NCBI GenBank assembly: GCA_000827495.1
Contig: KN817532.1
Location: 1 to 64,000, forward strand
From: Hypholoma sublateritium FD-334 SS-4
Taxonomy: Eukaryota > Basidiomycota > Agaricomycetes > Agaricales > Strophariaceae
Length of the DNA: 64,000 bases
Direction: 5' to 3'
The translations under genes and the position numbers were made by a program. This document shows, piece by piece, positions 48,295 through 58,825 of the stretch. How positions within the stretch are numbered: the stretch's first letter is position 1; each line of letters starts with the position of its first letter. The notes beneath the pieces are model-generated. The model saw only the letters and a program-made list of their open reading frames with translations, had not been told where the DNA came from and did no database searches.

Positions 48295-48316
48295 GTATTG
48301 TATTGTATTGTATTGC
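48295..48316. repeat. GTATT pentanucleotide microsatellite
   Basis: The unit 'gtatt' is repeated four times, directly after the second copy of 'ggaaggcggggtaa'. Confidence 0.9.
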
Positions 48317-49051
48317 AACTGCAATTATACACCCTCGTGTCTAATTGTATGCTGCACTCCCGGGCGACGGGGTATGAAGGCACGCACAGAAATGCGCGCG
48401 ACGCGACGCGAGTTGACGGCGAGGAACCGCCATGGCACAGCGCGTCGTGTCCTGCTCCGTGGTAATTATATAGACATTGACGTTGACAGTGCGACTATGT
48501 CTGGCCGTCGCGGTTAAATAATATCTTCGTCGGCCGTTGGGCCATATGTATGTATGGCGGAGGCGTCCGTGCAGAGGCGCGCATTCGACGCGCGGGCTGG
48601 CGGGACACGGGGTGTTTAAATTAGAGTGCGCGTGCGTGAGTCGTTCCGTTAACCCTCTGTCGCTTTCGACGCCCATCGCGACTGCCGTACGATACACGGC
48701 GCGTCAAAATGGCTGGTCATCGCGATTGTTGTGCTCTCGACCAGTACGCTGTGCGCGCGTCGAGGTGCAGCTGTGAGTATTTAATATACGATTGGAGCAC
48801 GTCGTCGAGGTGCCCTAATTGTCAGCGTGAGTGTGTGCGAGTGTGATTTTTTTAAACAAGTTCGTCCTATGTCGCTCCCTGTGATTGTTCTAGTTGTGAT
48901 TTCGAGTTATGATGTTGCCGGCCCCCACCGGGGCATGTCGTCAGCGCGAGATGAAGGCACCACCCAAAGAACTTGCACTTACGATATTTAATAGAACCCC
49001 TACCTTCCAAGTACCTTCCACCGCGCATCTGGGGTGCGTTGGGACGGGGGC

Positions 49052-49130
49052 GTGGACCTGTGATTTTCGTAGATGTGGACCTGTGTTGTTCGTGGATGTG
49101 GACCTGTTTTTTTCGTGGTGTGGACGTGGT
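49052..49130. repeat. 23-bp tandem repeat, about three and a half copies
   Basis: 'gtggacctg' recurs at 49052, 49075 and 49098, with a partial copy at 49120. The units are joined by 'tttcgt' and 'gat'. The period is about 23 bp. Confidence 0.88.
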
Positions 49131-49609
49131 CTGCCGTGGAAGTGAAAGTCTTTGTTCTCGGCGTGCTTCGCGAAGCGGGTGATTGCCCCCGGACAGCTGC
49201 CAGCCCGGCTTCGCTTCGTGATGTTCCGCCGCGCGCGTCTGTTTTCTTTTGAGTTCTGTCGCGCGAGGGGTGGGGTGAGATGGGCGGAGATGGGGTGTGC
49301 TGCGTTCTGCGCTTACTTATCGGGCGCTGTGTGGTACGTACGTCCTTCAATTACGCGTAGCGCACCGGCGCCCCCACCGGTGCGCTCCCAGCCCAGCCCA
49401 CGTCTTTGTCCTTCCCTTGTCAAAACCACGCCGCCTGCATCCCATCATCGCATCACCTGAGATCGAGGGGCGATCGCCGTCCGCTGGGGCGTGAGGTAAG
49501 CAGGCACGCGCGGGCTATTGTTGGCGCGTTCTATTAGCTCACGCAGAAGCGGGATTTGGAAGCAGAAGCACCGGTGGGTGGGCGCGTCCGGATGGGGGAG
49601 GTTGAATGG

Positions 49610-49735
49610 CGGGGGGTGGGTGGGGCGTGCTGGGAGTGGGCTGGGTGTTGGGGCGTGCTGGGGAAGGGGGTAGGGGTGTTGGGGTGAAGGCTGGTGAAGG
49701 GGGTTGGGGTGAAGGCGCAAGCAGGGGGTGCTTAT
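49610..49735. repeat. Purine/G-rich imperfect repeat stretch
   Basis: A G-rich strand with many GGGGT, GGGTG and TGGGG runs ('gggtgggtggggcg' and 'gtaggggtgttggggtgaag' types). It may form non-B structure such as G-quadruplex on the plus strand. It lies about 500 bp upstream of the regulator start codon. Confidence 0.55.
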
Positions 49736-50193
49736 CAGCACCGGCGCCCCGGGCAGCGGCGCAGGAGTGCAGCAGCCCGGTGCGGGAGTATTCGTGGAGT
49801 GCGAACGCGAAATAGGGTATTAGGCCGCGTGGGGCCCGATTGCCTGATGCGTGCGTGAAATTTTCGGGCTGGGCTCTGGCGTGGACCGTGCGCGGGACCC
49901 TGCGCCTCGGGCCCGGGGCCGTGTATGGGCGGTTCGTCCCAGCGCCCCGCCGCGCGCGCGCGTGGGGGGCACGCCGCCGGTGCGTGTGCGTGGACCGTGC
50001 GCCGCCCCGTCCACAGAGCCAGGTTCATTTCGCGTGGAGCCGCACGCACGCCCGCACGCACGCAGGCCGCGGGGCTCGTTCGTTCATTCATTTACTGCGG
50101 GGATCTGCGCGGATCGCATCGGGCGGATCGGGCGCGGGCCGGCGGCGGCGGGGGGGGGTACAAGAAGCAGGGCGGCCCATCACATCAAGCATC

Positions 50194-53100
50194 ATGGCGC
50201 TGCTGTTCCCGGTGAAGACAGAGGCGCCGGAGCTGGGCGCCGGCGGCGGCGCGCCGTATGCGCTCGCGTTTCCCAGCTCCCACGGGGCGACCCTCTTCCG
50301 CTTCGGCCTCGCGCGCAGCCCCCCGCTCGACTCGCCGTGGCCGCGCAGCGCGACGCCGCCCCCGCCCGTGCCTGTGATGAGCTACTCGGACGAGTACGAC
50401 GACCCCGCGCCGCCGCCTGATAGGATTGTCAGGCGGCGCTCGAGCAAAGGTGCGTGTCGTCTTGGGTGGGGGTGGATGTGTTGGCTGATGCGAGCAGCAT
50501 GCGACCAGTGCCGCAAGAGCAAGTGCAAGTGCGAGCGCGCGGCGCCCAGCGAGCCGTGCAAGAACTGCGTCATGCTCAACACCCGTGCGTCCCCCCCTTC
50601 CCTTTTCCCCCAGTCCCCCCCGCATTCCCCACCCACTCGTCACACACTAACCCCACCCACAGCCTGCACCTTCCTCGGCCCCTCGCGCAAGCGCGGCCCG
50701 CCAAAGGGCTACATCGACGCCATCGAGGCGCGCCTGCACCAGACCGAGGCCCTCCTCGGCATCCTCCTCGCCACGCGCGACCCGCGCGCCCGCGCCCTCC
50801 TCGACACCGCCGCCCGCGACCCCCTCGCGCGCGACATCATCGCGCGCGTCGACAACTCGCCGTACGGCGTCCTCGGCCGGCGGCGCGCGGGGCCCTCCGC
50901 GGCGGGCAACGCCGCCCCCGCTGGGCCGAGCGCGCCCAACCCCAACCCCACCTCCAACCCCGGCGTGGGGCGCCCGCGCTCGGCGACGAGCAGCGCCTCG
51001 CCGGACGCCGCGGGCGAGCTCGCCGCCGCGCACCCGAGCAACGAGTGGCAGGACCGCGTCGCCGCGCTGCTCGACGCCGCCGCCGCCGCCGCGCACCTGC
51101 TCTCCCCGTCCCCCACGCCGTCCCCTTCCTCCCTCTCCCACGCCGACGACGACGACCGGATGGACGTGCGCCGCGAACACACGCACGAGGACTCGGACAG
51201 CGACGCCCCCTTGCGGCGCACGCGGCGCCGCCTGCGCGCGCCCTCCCCCTCCCGCTCCTCCCTGCACACCACGCACGCCCGCGCGCGGAGCCCCGTGGCG
51301 CTGGCGGTGCAGATCCCCGCGGCCGACGCCACCATTGCAACGCGAGACGGGATACCAACCGCCGACAGCGACGGGGGAGGCGCGGACGGCGCGGCGGGCG
51401 CGCTGGGGCAGCTCAGCCTGAACGAGGACGCGCAGGTGCGCTTCCACGGGACGGCGAGCGGGCTGTACCTCCTCGATGGGATTGGGCGCGGCGGGCGGCG
51501 GGCGGGGCGGAATGAGGGGGGGATTTGGTGTGTGCTGCTGTTACATTTCTTTTTTGGGGCGGTTCTGACGGAAAGAAAAAAAATAGGCGCTTCCCGAAGG
51601 CGCGCGTCTGGCCGCCCGTCGCACCGCCCTCCCCCCCACCGGCTGCGCTCGCGCTCGCGCCTGCGCGCGCCCTATCCGCATCCGCCTCGTCGTCGGGCCC
51701 CAGCTCTGCGTCTACCTCTGCCTCTGCGCTCACCTCTGCGCTGACGTCGGCCGGCGCGGCGCCGGGCGGCGGTGCAACACTAGGTGCGCTGGGTGAAAGA
51801 ACCGACACGCTGGGGCCGACGCCGGGCGCGCTGCCCCCGAGGAGCGTGCAGAAGCGGCTGCTGCGGCTCTACTTCCGGCACGTGCAGCCCGCGTTCCCGA
51901 TCGTGCACAAGGCGGCGTTCATGGAGGGGTATCGGAGGTGCGTCTGCTTTGTCTTTTTTTTGAAAAAAAATCTATTCTTTTTTGGGGTGTCTTTTTTTTG
52001 GAGAGAGAGAGAGAGAGAATATGAAGAATGAAGTGCTGACGGTGGTATTTTATTCGCAGTGCGCCGCCCGGCGCGCCGGGCGCCCCGCCGATTTTGCTCC
52101 TCGCGATGTTCGCGCTCGCCGCGCGGTACGCGGGCGCCCCGCCGCCGCCGCCGTTGCCTGTGCCTGCCAACGCCTCCAACACCTCCAACACCTCCTCCTC
52201 CAACCCCACCACCAACAACAACCCACCAAACACCTCAAACACCTCAAACACCCCCAACACACCACCAACCCCCCCACCCGCCCCGCCCACAATGTGGCCC
52301 GCAGGCGACGAGTTCCTCGACGGCGCCCGCGCGCTGCTCGACCGCGACGGCGCGTACGCCGCCGCGCGCCCCGCGACCGTGCAGGCTTTATTATTATTAG
52401 GCCATAGGGAGCTGGGGATCGGCGCGATGGCGGCGGCGTGGACTTATGTGGGGCTTGCGATTCGGATGGCGCAGGATTTGGGGATGCACCGCGCGGCGGA
52501 GGGGTGGGCGCGGGGGGGCGCGGGTCTTAGGTCGAGTTCGGGTTCCAGTTCGAGGGGGGAGGCGGAAGGGGAGGGGGGTGTGGAGGGTGGTAGGGACGGG
52601 GGTGGAGGGGATAATGCAGGGCGCCTGTTCGGCGCCGCCGAGCTGAGCGAGCGGCGCCGCATCTGGTGGGGCTGCGTGATCATGGACAAGTACGTGTCGA
52701 CGTACATCGGGCGCCCGCTCATGGTCTTCGCGTGGGACTTTGACACCGGCCTGCCGGACGAGCGCGAGGCGGAGGAGACGGAGGCGCTGTGGGTTGGCGG
52801 GGCGCTGGATGACGATGCATATGGTGTGGGTGATGATGGTGTGGATGCGCGGGGTGATGGTGGGGGTATAGGTGGGAAGGGGATGGAGGTGGATAATATG
52901 GAGGTGGATGGAGATGTGGATATGGACGCGTGTGTGGGTGATCCAGCAGGCGCGCTGCACGCCCCCGCGCGCGTGCTCTCGTGCTTCAACGCCAGCGCAC
53001 GGCTCGGTGCGTCCCCCCCCCCTTTTCCCTCTCTAATCACAACTGACCTCTCCCACCCCTACGCACCACTGTCAAATTATCACACTACTCGAAAATCACA

Positions 53101-55317
53101 CACACAGCGGGCATCCTCGGCATCGTCGTCCAAACGCTGTACGCCGTGCGCCCGCTCTCGAGCCGCGCGCGCGAGGCCGCCGCGCTCGAGGGCCTCCTCG
53201 CGCAGTGGCTCATTGCCCTGCCCGAGCACCTGCGCGTCGCGCCGTCCGCCACCGCCGCCGCTGCTTCTTCTTCCTCCTCCGCCTCCTCTGGCGCCACGCC
53301 GACTGCGAAGACGCCGACCGCTACTGGGGGCAAGAGGGACAGCGCGCATGTGGACGGCGACGCAGACGCGGACGCGCCGCGCCCCGCGAGCGCCGGTAGC
53401 GCGCGCAGCGCACGGAGCGTGGGAAGCGCGCGCAGTGCGGGTAGTGCGCGGGGGGCAGAGAAAAAGACGCCGCCGCTCCCGCATGTGCTGACGCTGCACA
53501 TGCAGTACTGGTGCGCGGTGCTGCTCCTGCACCGCCCGTTCATCGGCGCGCACGTCGCGGCTGCGCGCGCGCGCGAGGCGGGTGCAGATAAAAGTGTGGA
53601 TGTGGGTAAAAGTAAAAGTAAAAGCGCCGCTGGGGCGGGGAAGAGCGCCCAGGAGGATGAGAAAGACGGTGGCAAGGACAAGGACAAGGACACGGAGGAG
53701 GCAGACGCGGCGGAGGCCGCGCGCTGCTTTGGGCTGTGCAACGCGGCCGCGACGCACATCTCGTCCTTGGGTGCGTTTTTTTCCTTCCCTCTTTCCTTTG
53801 CGCTTTGCGCTTCGGCACGGGTGGCTGACGGTATTTTTGGGTGGGCAGTGGCGCTGTACCAGGAGCACCACGCGCTCGCGCGCTGCTCGGTGTTCTTGTG
53901 CTATTATGTGTTCTCCGCGGGGGTGATGCACGATACGAACCGTGCGTTGTGGTTTTTTTTTGTGTGTGCTTGGCTGATTTCTGGCTTTCCTCTCCTCCGC
54001 CTCAACCGCCCTCTTCTCCTCAACCGCGCCCTCCTCAACCCCACCCACTCACTCAACCGCGCCCCCACGTAACGTAACAGTCTCCGTGCACCCCGCAGAC
54101 CCCCAGGCCCAGCTCGGCCTCGCGCGCTGCCTCAACGCGCTGCGCGCAATGAGCGTCGTCTGGCCGAGCGCCGCGCGCGCGATCGAGCTCTTCGGCGGCG
54201 CGCCGACCGTCGCGGCCGCGGACAGCGCCGCGGGCGCGCTCGTTAAGCTCGCGACGCGGCGCGGTGCTGGGGCGCTCTCGGGCGAGAGGGGCGAGGGGGC
54301 GCGGCGGGACGGGGGCAGGGACGGGAGTAGGGAAGGAGCAGGAAGGGAAGGAGCAGGAAGCGAGGGAGGAAGGGAAGCGAGGGAGCGCGGCAAGCGGCCC
54401 GCGGAGGGCGCGCTGGATGATAGGACGGTTGGCTATGGCGCGCTGCGCGGATACGAGTACCGCGCGCAGGGGCTGGCACAGGAGTATAGGCTGCCGGAGT
54501 ATCGGGCCGCGGAGTATCGTGCGCAGGAGTACCGCGTCGAGCAGCAGCAGCATCAACAACAGATGCAGCACCAGCAGCAGCACCAGCAGATACAGATGCA
54601 CGACGTGCATGCGCACCAGCCGAGCCAGCACGCGCAGGGCCAGCAGCAGCAGTATCATCTGCAGCAGCACTACCAGCACCAGCAACATCATCAGCAACAA
54701 CAGCAACAGCAACACCAGCACCAACACCAACAACACCCCCACCAGCAACACCAACAGCACCACCTCCTACACCAACACCAGCACCAGCACGCGCGCGAGC
54801 CGCACGGCGCCTTCGCGCCCAGCCCCGCGAGCGCGAGCGCATACGCCGACCCCGCGCTCTTCCTCGCGCCGCTCCCCGCGGGCGGGTACGCCGCCGCGTG
54901 GGACGTGCCCGCCCCCGCGCCCTTCGCGGCGCACGGCAGCCCGCCCGCGCCCGCGTCGACCGCCGTGCTGCCGCAGCTGTACAGCACGGGCTTGGACCTC
55001 GCGGACGCGCTGCACGCGCCGCCCCGTTCAGGGGGTGGGAGTGTCAGTGCAAGTGGGAATGGTGGGAATGGGGGGGCAGGGAGTGGAGCCGGGGCAGCGC
55101 GCTTCGCGCCGTACGGCGAGATCGCGTACGGCGGCGGGTACGCGGCGTACGCGCAGCATGCGGCGGGCGCGGAGGAGGGCGACGCGCCGGCGCAGCTTTA
55201 CCTCGCGGAGCAGTACGGGCTGTACGGTATGCCTTCTTCCCTCTTCTCCCTTTATCCTGTATGAGCCGCTGATGCCTTTGGGGGTGGGCAGATGAGCAGC
55301 CGTACGGCGGGCGGTAG
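50194..55317 (+). CDS. Second large Zn2Cys6 / fungal-specific transcription factor (XlnR-like layout)
   Basis: Start MALLFPVKTEAPELGAGGGA. After an intron the zinc cluster reads ACDQCRKSKCKCERAAPSEP with CKNCVMLNTACTFLGPSRKR, followed by GPPKGYIDAIEARLHQTEAL (coiled helix). A long Ala/Arg/Pro-rich linker leads to the fungal_trans domain: RFPKARVWPPV, KRLLRLYFRHVQPAFPIVHK, LLAMFALAARYAG, TVQALLLLGHRELGIGAMAA, WTYVGLAIRMAQDLGMHRAA, LSERRRIWWGCVIMDKYVST and YIGRPLMVF. Later exons have ILGIVVQTLYAVRPLS, QYWCAVLLLHRPFIGAHVAA and YYVFSAGVMHDTN, plus LGLARCLNALRAMSVVWPSA. The C-terminus is Gln/His-rich, then Ala/Tyr-rich, ending EQPYGGR. Five or more introns keep the frame. It is a nuclear activator; the layout resembles xylanase regulators, but targets are unknown. 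Several low-complexity insertions split the regulatory domain. Confidence 0.9.
54541..54790 (+). repeat. CAG/CAC/CAA low-complexity repeat coding Gln/His tract
   Basis: About 80 codons are almost entirely CAG, CAA and CAC/CAT, coding alternating Q and H runs (QQQQQQQHQHQHQQHPHQ type). It lies near the C-terminus of the transcription factor. Confidence 0.93.
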
Positions 55318-57571
55318 CCCCGCGCTGTGGTTCGTGTCGTCGTCGTCTAATGGTGCGTCTCTCTCTTCCCCTGTTGTGTGGGTGTAGGAGGGCGGCGCTG
55401 ACGGCGGTGTGTAGGTACCCAGTCGCGCTTTCGTCGCTCTGCCGCTTGCTGTCCGTATTAGCTCTCCGTCTGTCTATCCTATACGCATTCTATCTATCCT
55501 ACCGTTCGGCACCGCACACCCTATAACATCCTATCCTAAATCTCATCTCGCCTACCAGCCAGTGCACCCCCGCCCATATGCGCCGCGTTCCGTTCCGTCT
55601 GCTCTCTCATTCTCACTCTCACTCTCACTCTCACTCTGATCTACATTATAGTCCCCCGCCTCGTCTTTTTTCTTTCTAGTTTTCAGTCTCAGCTGCTTCT
55701 TCTCGTCTCGTCTCGTTCTTGTTCTCGAAAACTTCTGAGTCTCCATCTTGTTCTGCATTTCGTCCTCATTTTCATTTCTCATTTTTGTCCGCCGCCTCTT
55801 GCACTACATAACTTAGCGTCCGTGCTTCTTATTATTGCCTCTTGCCCAGCGCCTGCCTGTCAAATGCGCCTCCAATGTCCGTGTCAATATAATTCCTAAT
55901 TGTTCGTCTTTCTGCCCGTGCGTGTGTCTGCGTCGGTGTGGCGTATCGCATCGCGATTTGCGGGGAACGTCATCGTCCTTGAAATGCGTGCATTGAGAAC
56001 TTGTTCTCGTGGCATTTTCGGTCGCACTCACTCCCACTCCACTGCCTCCGCTTGCCCCCGGGCAGGTACCCGTCGAGCGCGCCGCATATAAGTAAGTACC
56101 TGATCTCTAACGCGTCCAATTCCGTCCACCCATAGCCTATCACAGCGCGGACTCGCAGGTGTATTGTTCTACGTGGAACGCCGACGTCACCGCCCGTGGT
56201 TTCAGCCGGCACGCAATTGTATGTATGGCCAACTTCCAAGTACATAAAGGTTCTACATACTGCATAAAGACCCTATTTCTGCGCCACGCCACGCCACGCG
56301 CGCTTCTTTTGCGCACGGCGGAAGCGCGCTTCCGTCCCTCCGCGCTATTTCGGGCGCGAGCAGGGCTGAGCACTGGCGGGGTGCGTACGTGCGTGTATGT
56401 ACGTGTTCTTACAGCGCTGGTGGTGGATGCGCGGACCCTCAAATACGCCCTCAGCGGCTAGATACCAGAAACCGGACTGACTTTGGAATTTTAGAGCTTT
56501 AGACGCCTGCTCCCGGCAAACTCTCGGAGCAAAAGAATGAAGTATCCCCTTCGCCACCCCTTCCCATCTATTCTTCGACTCTAGAGACTGACTGCGACCA
56601 AACGCCGACATTTATGGGCAATATTTGATGGAAGGGGTAATTAAAGTTCTTCATCGGGGCACATTTTGGGGCCCCCTGTCATAAGAAAACTCACCGCTTA
56701 CACCGCTTAGTCTCCCGGGGAGCCAAGCACTCGTTTTGCAGAAATAGGCATTCAGCAGTGCGGCTATGTCCCACTGCCCGACCTAGCCAGGCTCCAGGAT
56801 TTACAACAGGCTCGGGTGGCGACTCCCGAGACCGGAATTCTGCTTGGATGAATACCCGAGGCTGGGCGGCCAAAGTTGGCCCTGAGGGTGTCCAAAATTT
56901 ATAGTCCGCGATGTTCACATGTAGGGACTGAGTACTGATTTGGTGTGGCTTCTCGGCAACAGAAATTTAATTATAAAACCAATCTAAGTCCATAGATATT
57001 CTAAGACGCAGGCAGTCACTCCAAAGTCACTCTCGATGGCATATACCATCCAAATACTGACATGAAACGATTGGTTATAGGTAACTTTTTCTTTGGTTGG
57101 AAGCAGTAAATACAAGGCTCCTCGGTAAAAAGCATAGTAATCTCCGGATATGGGTAGGACAATATTCAACAACAGTATTTTCTGAGGAAGGAGCGGAGGG
57201 GATCAACAACCAAGCAACAACAGGCAACAAATCAAATATGGGTAGTTCAGCGAACTGAGGACAAAAGAACCACATCGCGTATAGCTCAGCTCGAATAAAA
57301 GGAGTATGGCATCATGCCTTGAGAGCAGTCAACTAATAGAATGGTAGATACCATGGGGATGGAGGCTGGTGTCTGCTTATACGATAGGTCATCGTTTAAT
57401 AGATCATTGTTTCATAGTGGTTGTGTCCGACATATATTGATGGAGTGTTGCACTCACAAGTTCGAAGATCGACTCGCAGGTCGGAGGCAACCTTGAAGTT
57501 CCATCTAGTCGTTGCAATTGTTAGAGCGGATAAAATATTGGTAAAATACTCATTTACGAAGTAATGATGGG
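55318..57571. other. 3' region and intergenic stretch, no gene seen
   Basis: It starts with a pyrimidine-rich 3' leader of the regulator, holding a CTCACT repeat at 55608-55638. After that the sequence is mixed, with only short unsupported frames on both strands. No RNA gene was found. Confidence 0.5.
55608..55638. repeat. CTCACT-type hexanucleotide microsatellite
   Basis: 'ctcact' is repeated about four times within a pyrimidine-rich transcript tail. Confidence 0.85.
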
Positions 57572-58825
57572 CTACTCGGACGTGGGACTCCGTCTGTCTC
57601 CAGATGATGCGCGTTTTCGACGTCTTCGCTCTGTTTCTCGAATATTCAGCCTCACTCCCCATCGAGCGAGAAGCTGAAAACATAATTATATCATAAGTAA
57701 ATCATGGCCGATATTATATACTGGCGTACCTTAGTGAGCTCAGTCGATGCCGACAATCCAGGGAACTCTTTGGTAGAATACACCCGGAACGACCCTCCGT
57801 ACGTCTCCGCTGTGATTCCAAGCTCCTGGTCATGTCGTCTACCAAATATATCGAAGACTCGATAACGTAGAAAGTAGGATCCTTCAATTTTGACAGCCAA
57901 GTCCTGTCAAATAAATCATTATCTCAAGGTATCCATGCAATCATCAGCCCTGGACATACTGCGAACACGAAAACAATTGCCTTTTTCCCTTGATAATCTA
58001 TGATCGATGGCTGGACAAAAGTCGCCCCAACGAGGGCTTGTGTTTGCTTTGAATTCTCGGTGATGGGAAATCCCTCCAAGTGGTAAACGACGTCGGACAT
58101 GCCTTCAGGGGGATAGATATATCCCGTCATGGAGCGGTTGGGCGAACTCATGGAACGCTCTTGCTGATAATGGTAGTGAAGTATTTCGGGACCATAGTCA
58201 GATGACGCCGACGGTGGAGACGATGAAGACGAAATGAACTTTGCTCGTGTCCCCGAGGCGGAGGTCGCTCTTGCACTCTGCGATGAAATAACATCCGACG
58301 AAGACGCCGGAAAAAGATCCACAGTGCAGAGAAGGCCAAGCAGCTGACTTTCGCTATTCAAATAGAATAAAAACGAAGTCAGATGAATTGGTACGACCGC
58401 GCCAGGGAATTTCACTCAACTCGTATTGCATCTCGAGTTCGACTTCTTCTCCATGAGAATTGGTTGTTAATTCGTAAATCTTCAAAATAACCACTGGAGG
58501 TGGATCAAGAGGCCTGCGGTCGACCTTCGCATATCTACCCAGCCTCTAGTGAGCTCTGAATCTATGGTATGGGAACTCGCGCTCCAACTCACTTTCGCCC
58601 TAGATCTGCTTTCTGTATCTCGATGAGTTCCATTCGGACGGTTTTACCTGTGTGCGGCCCCGTCGTAAAATAATTTGGCCGCCCGATATACGAGTTATTG
58701 GCCGTACTGGATGCAGTAGGCGACGAGGGAGCACTCGAACTCAAAGAACGGTATCTAGCATTTGGCGGCGGAGGGTGATTGAAAGTCATTTGAGCCTGGA
58801 GCTGCATATCGTACTGAGGATACAT
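57572..58825 (-). CDS. Velvet-domain transcriptional regulator
   Basis: Start MYPQYDMQLQAQMTFNHPPP and a Ser-rich leader. The velvet fold follows: RMELIEIQKADLGRKYAKVD, RRPLDPPPVVILKIYEL, GLLCTVDLFPASSSDV, then QALVGATFVQPSIIDYQGKK with AIVFVF, DLAVKIEGSYFLRYRVFDIF, ITAETYGGSFRVYSTKEFPG and LSASTELTK. The last exon gives LLARWGVRLNIRETERRRRK, a short Arg/Ser tail and TAG at 57572. Velvet proteins (VeA, VelB, VosA, VelC) bind DNA and coordinate development, spores and secondary metabolism. An insertion of about 90 residues (Ser-rich, then YGPEILHYHYQQERSMSSPN) splits the domain after the VDLFP strand, as in VelB-type members. Which subtype it is cannot be fixed by eye. Confidence 0.92.

Larger units (their letters stand above)
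46646..50193. other. 3.5-kb GC-rich stretch without a recognisable gene
   Basis: The stretch lies between the Sds3-domain gene and the second Zn2Cys6 regulator. Open frames on both strands, for example 46937-47887 and 49605-49815, are composition effects: Ala/Arg-rich, with no conserved motif and no matching splice chain. It contains four short tandem repeats (listed separately) and two copies of 'tctggaaggcggggtaa' (48087 and 48277). It is probably the long regulatory upstream region and/or 5' leader of the regulator at 50194. Confidence 0.5.

Noticed and set aside
48970..49350. Possible protein from the 23-bp repeat (VDVDL-type runs)
   Set aside because: The repeated residues come from the tandem DNA repeat. 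There is no start context, conserved domain or exon chain.
50647..51447. Long minus-strand frames rich in Arg, Gly and Ala
   Set aside because: They are shadows of the GC-rich linker exon of the second Zn2Cys6 factor. High GC content removes stop codons on both strands.
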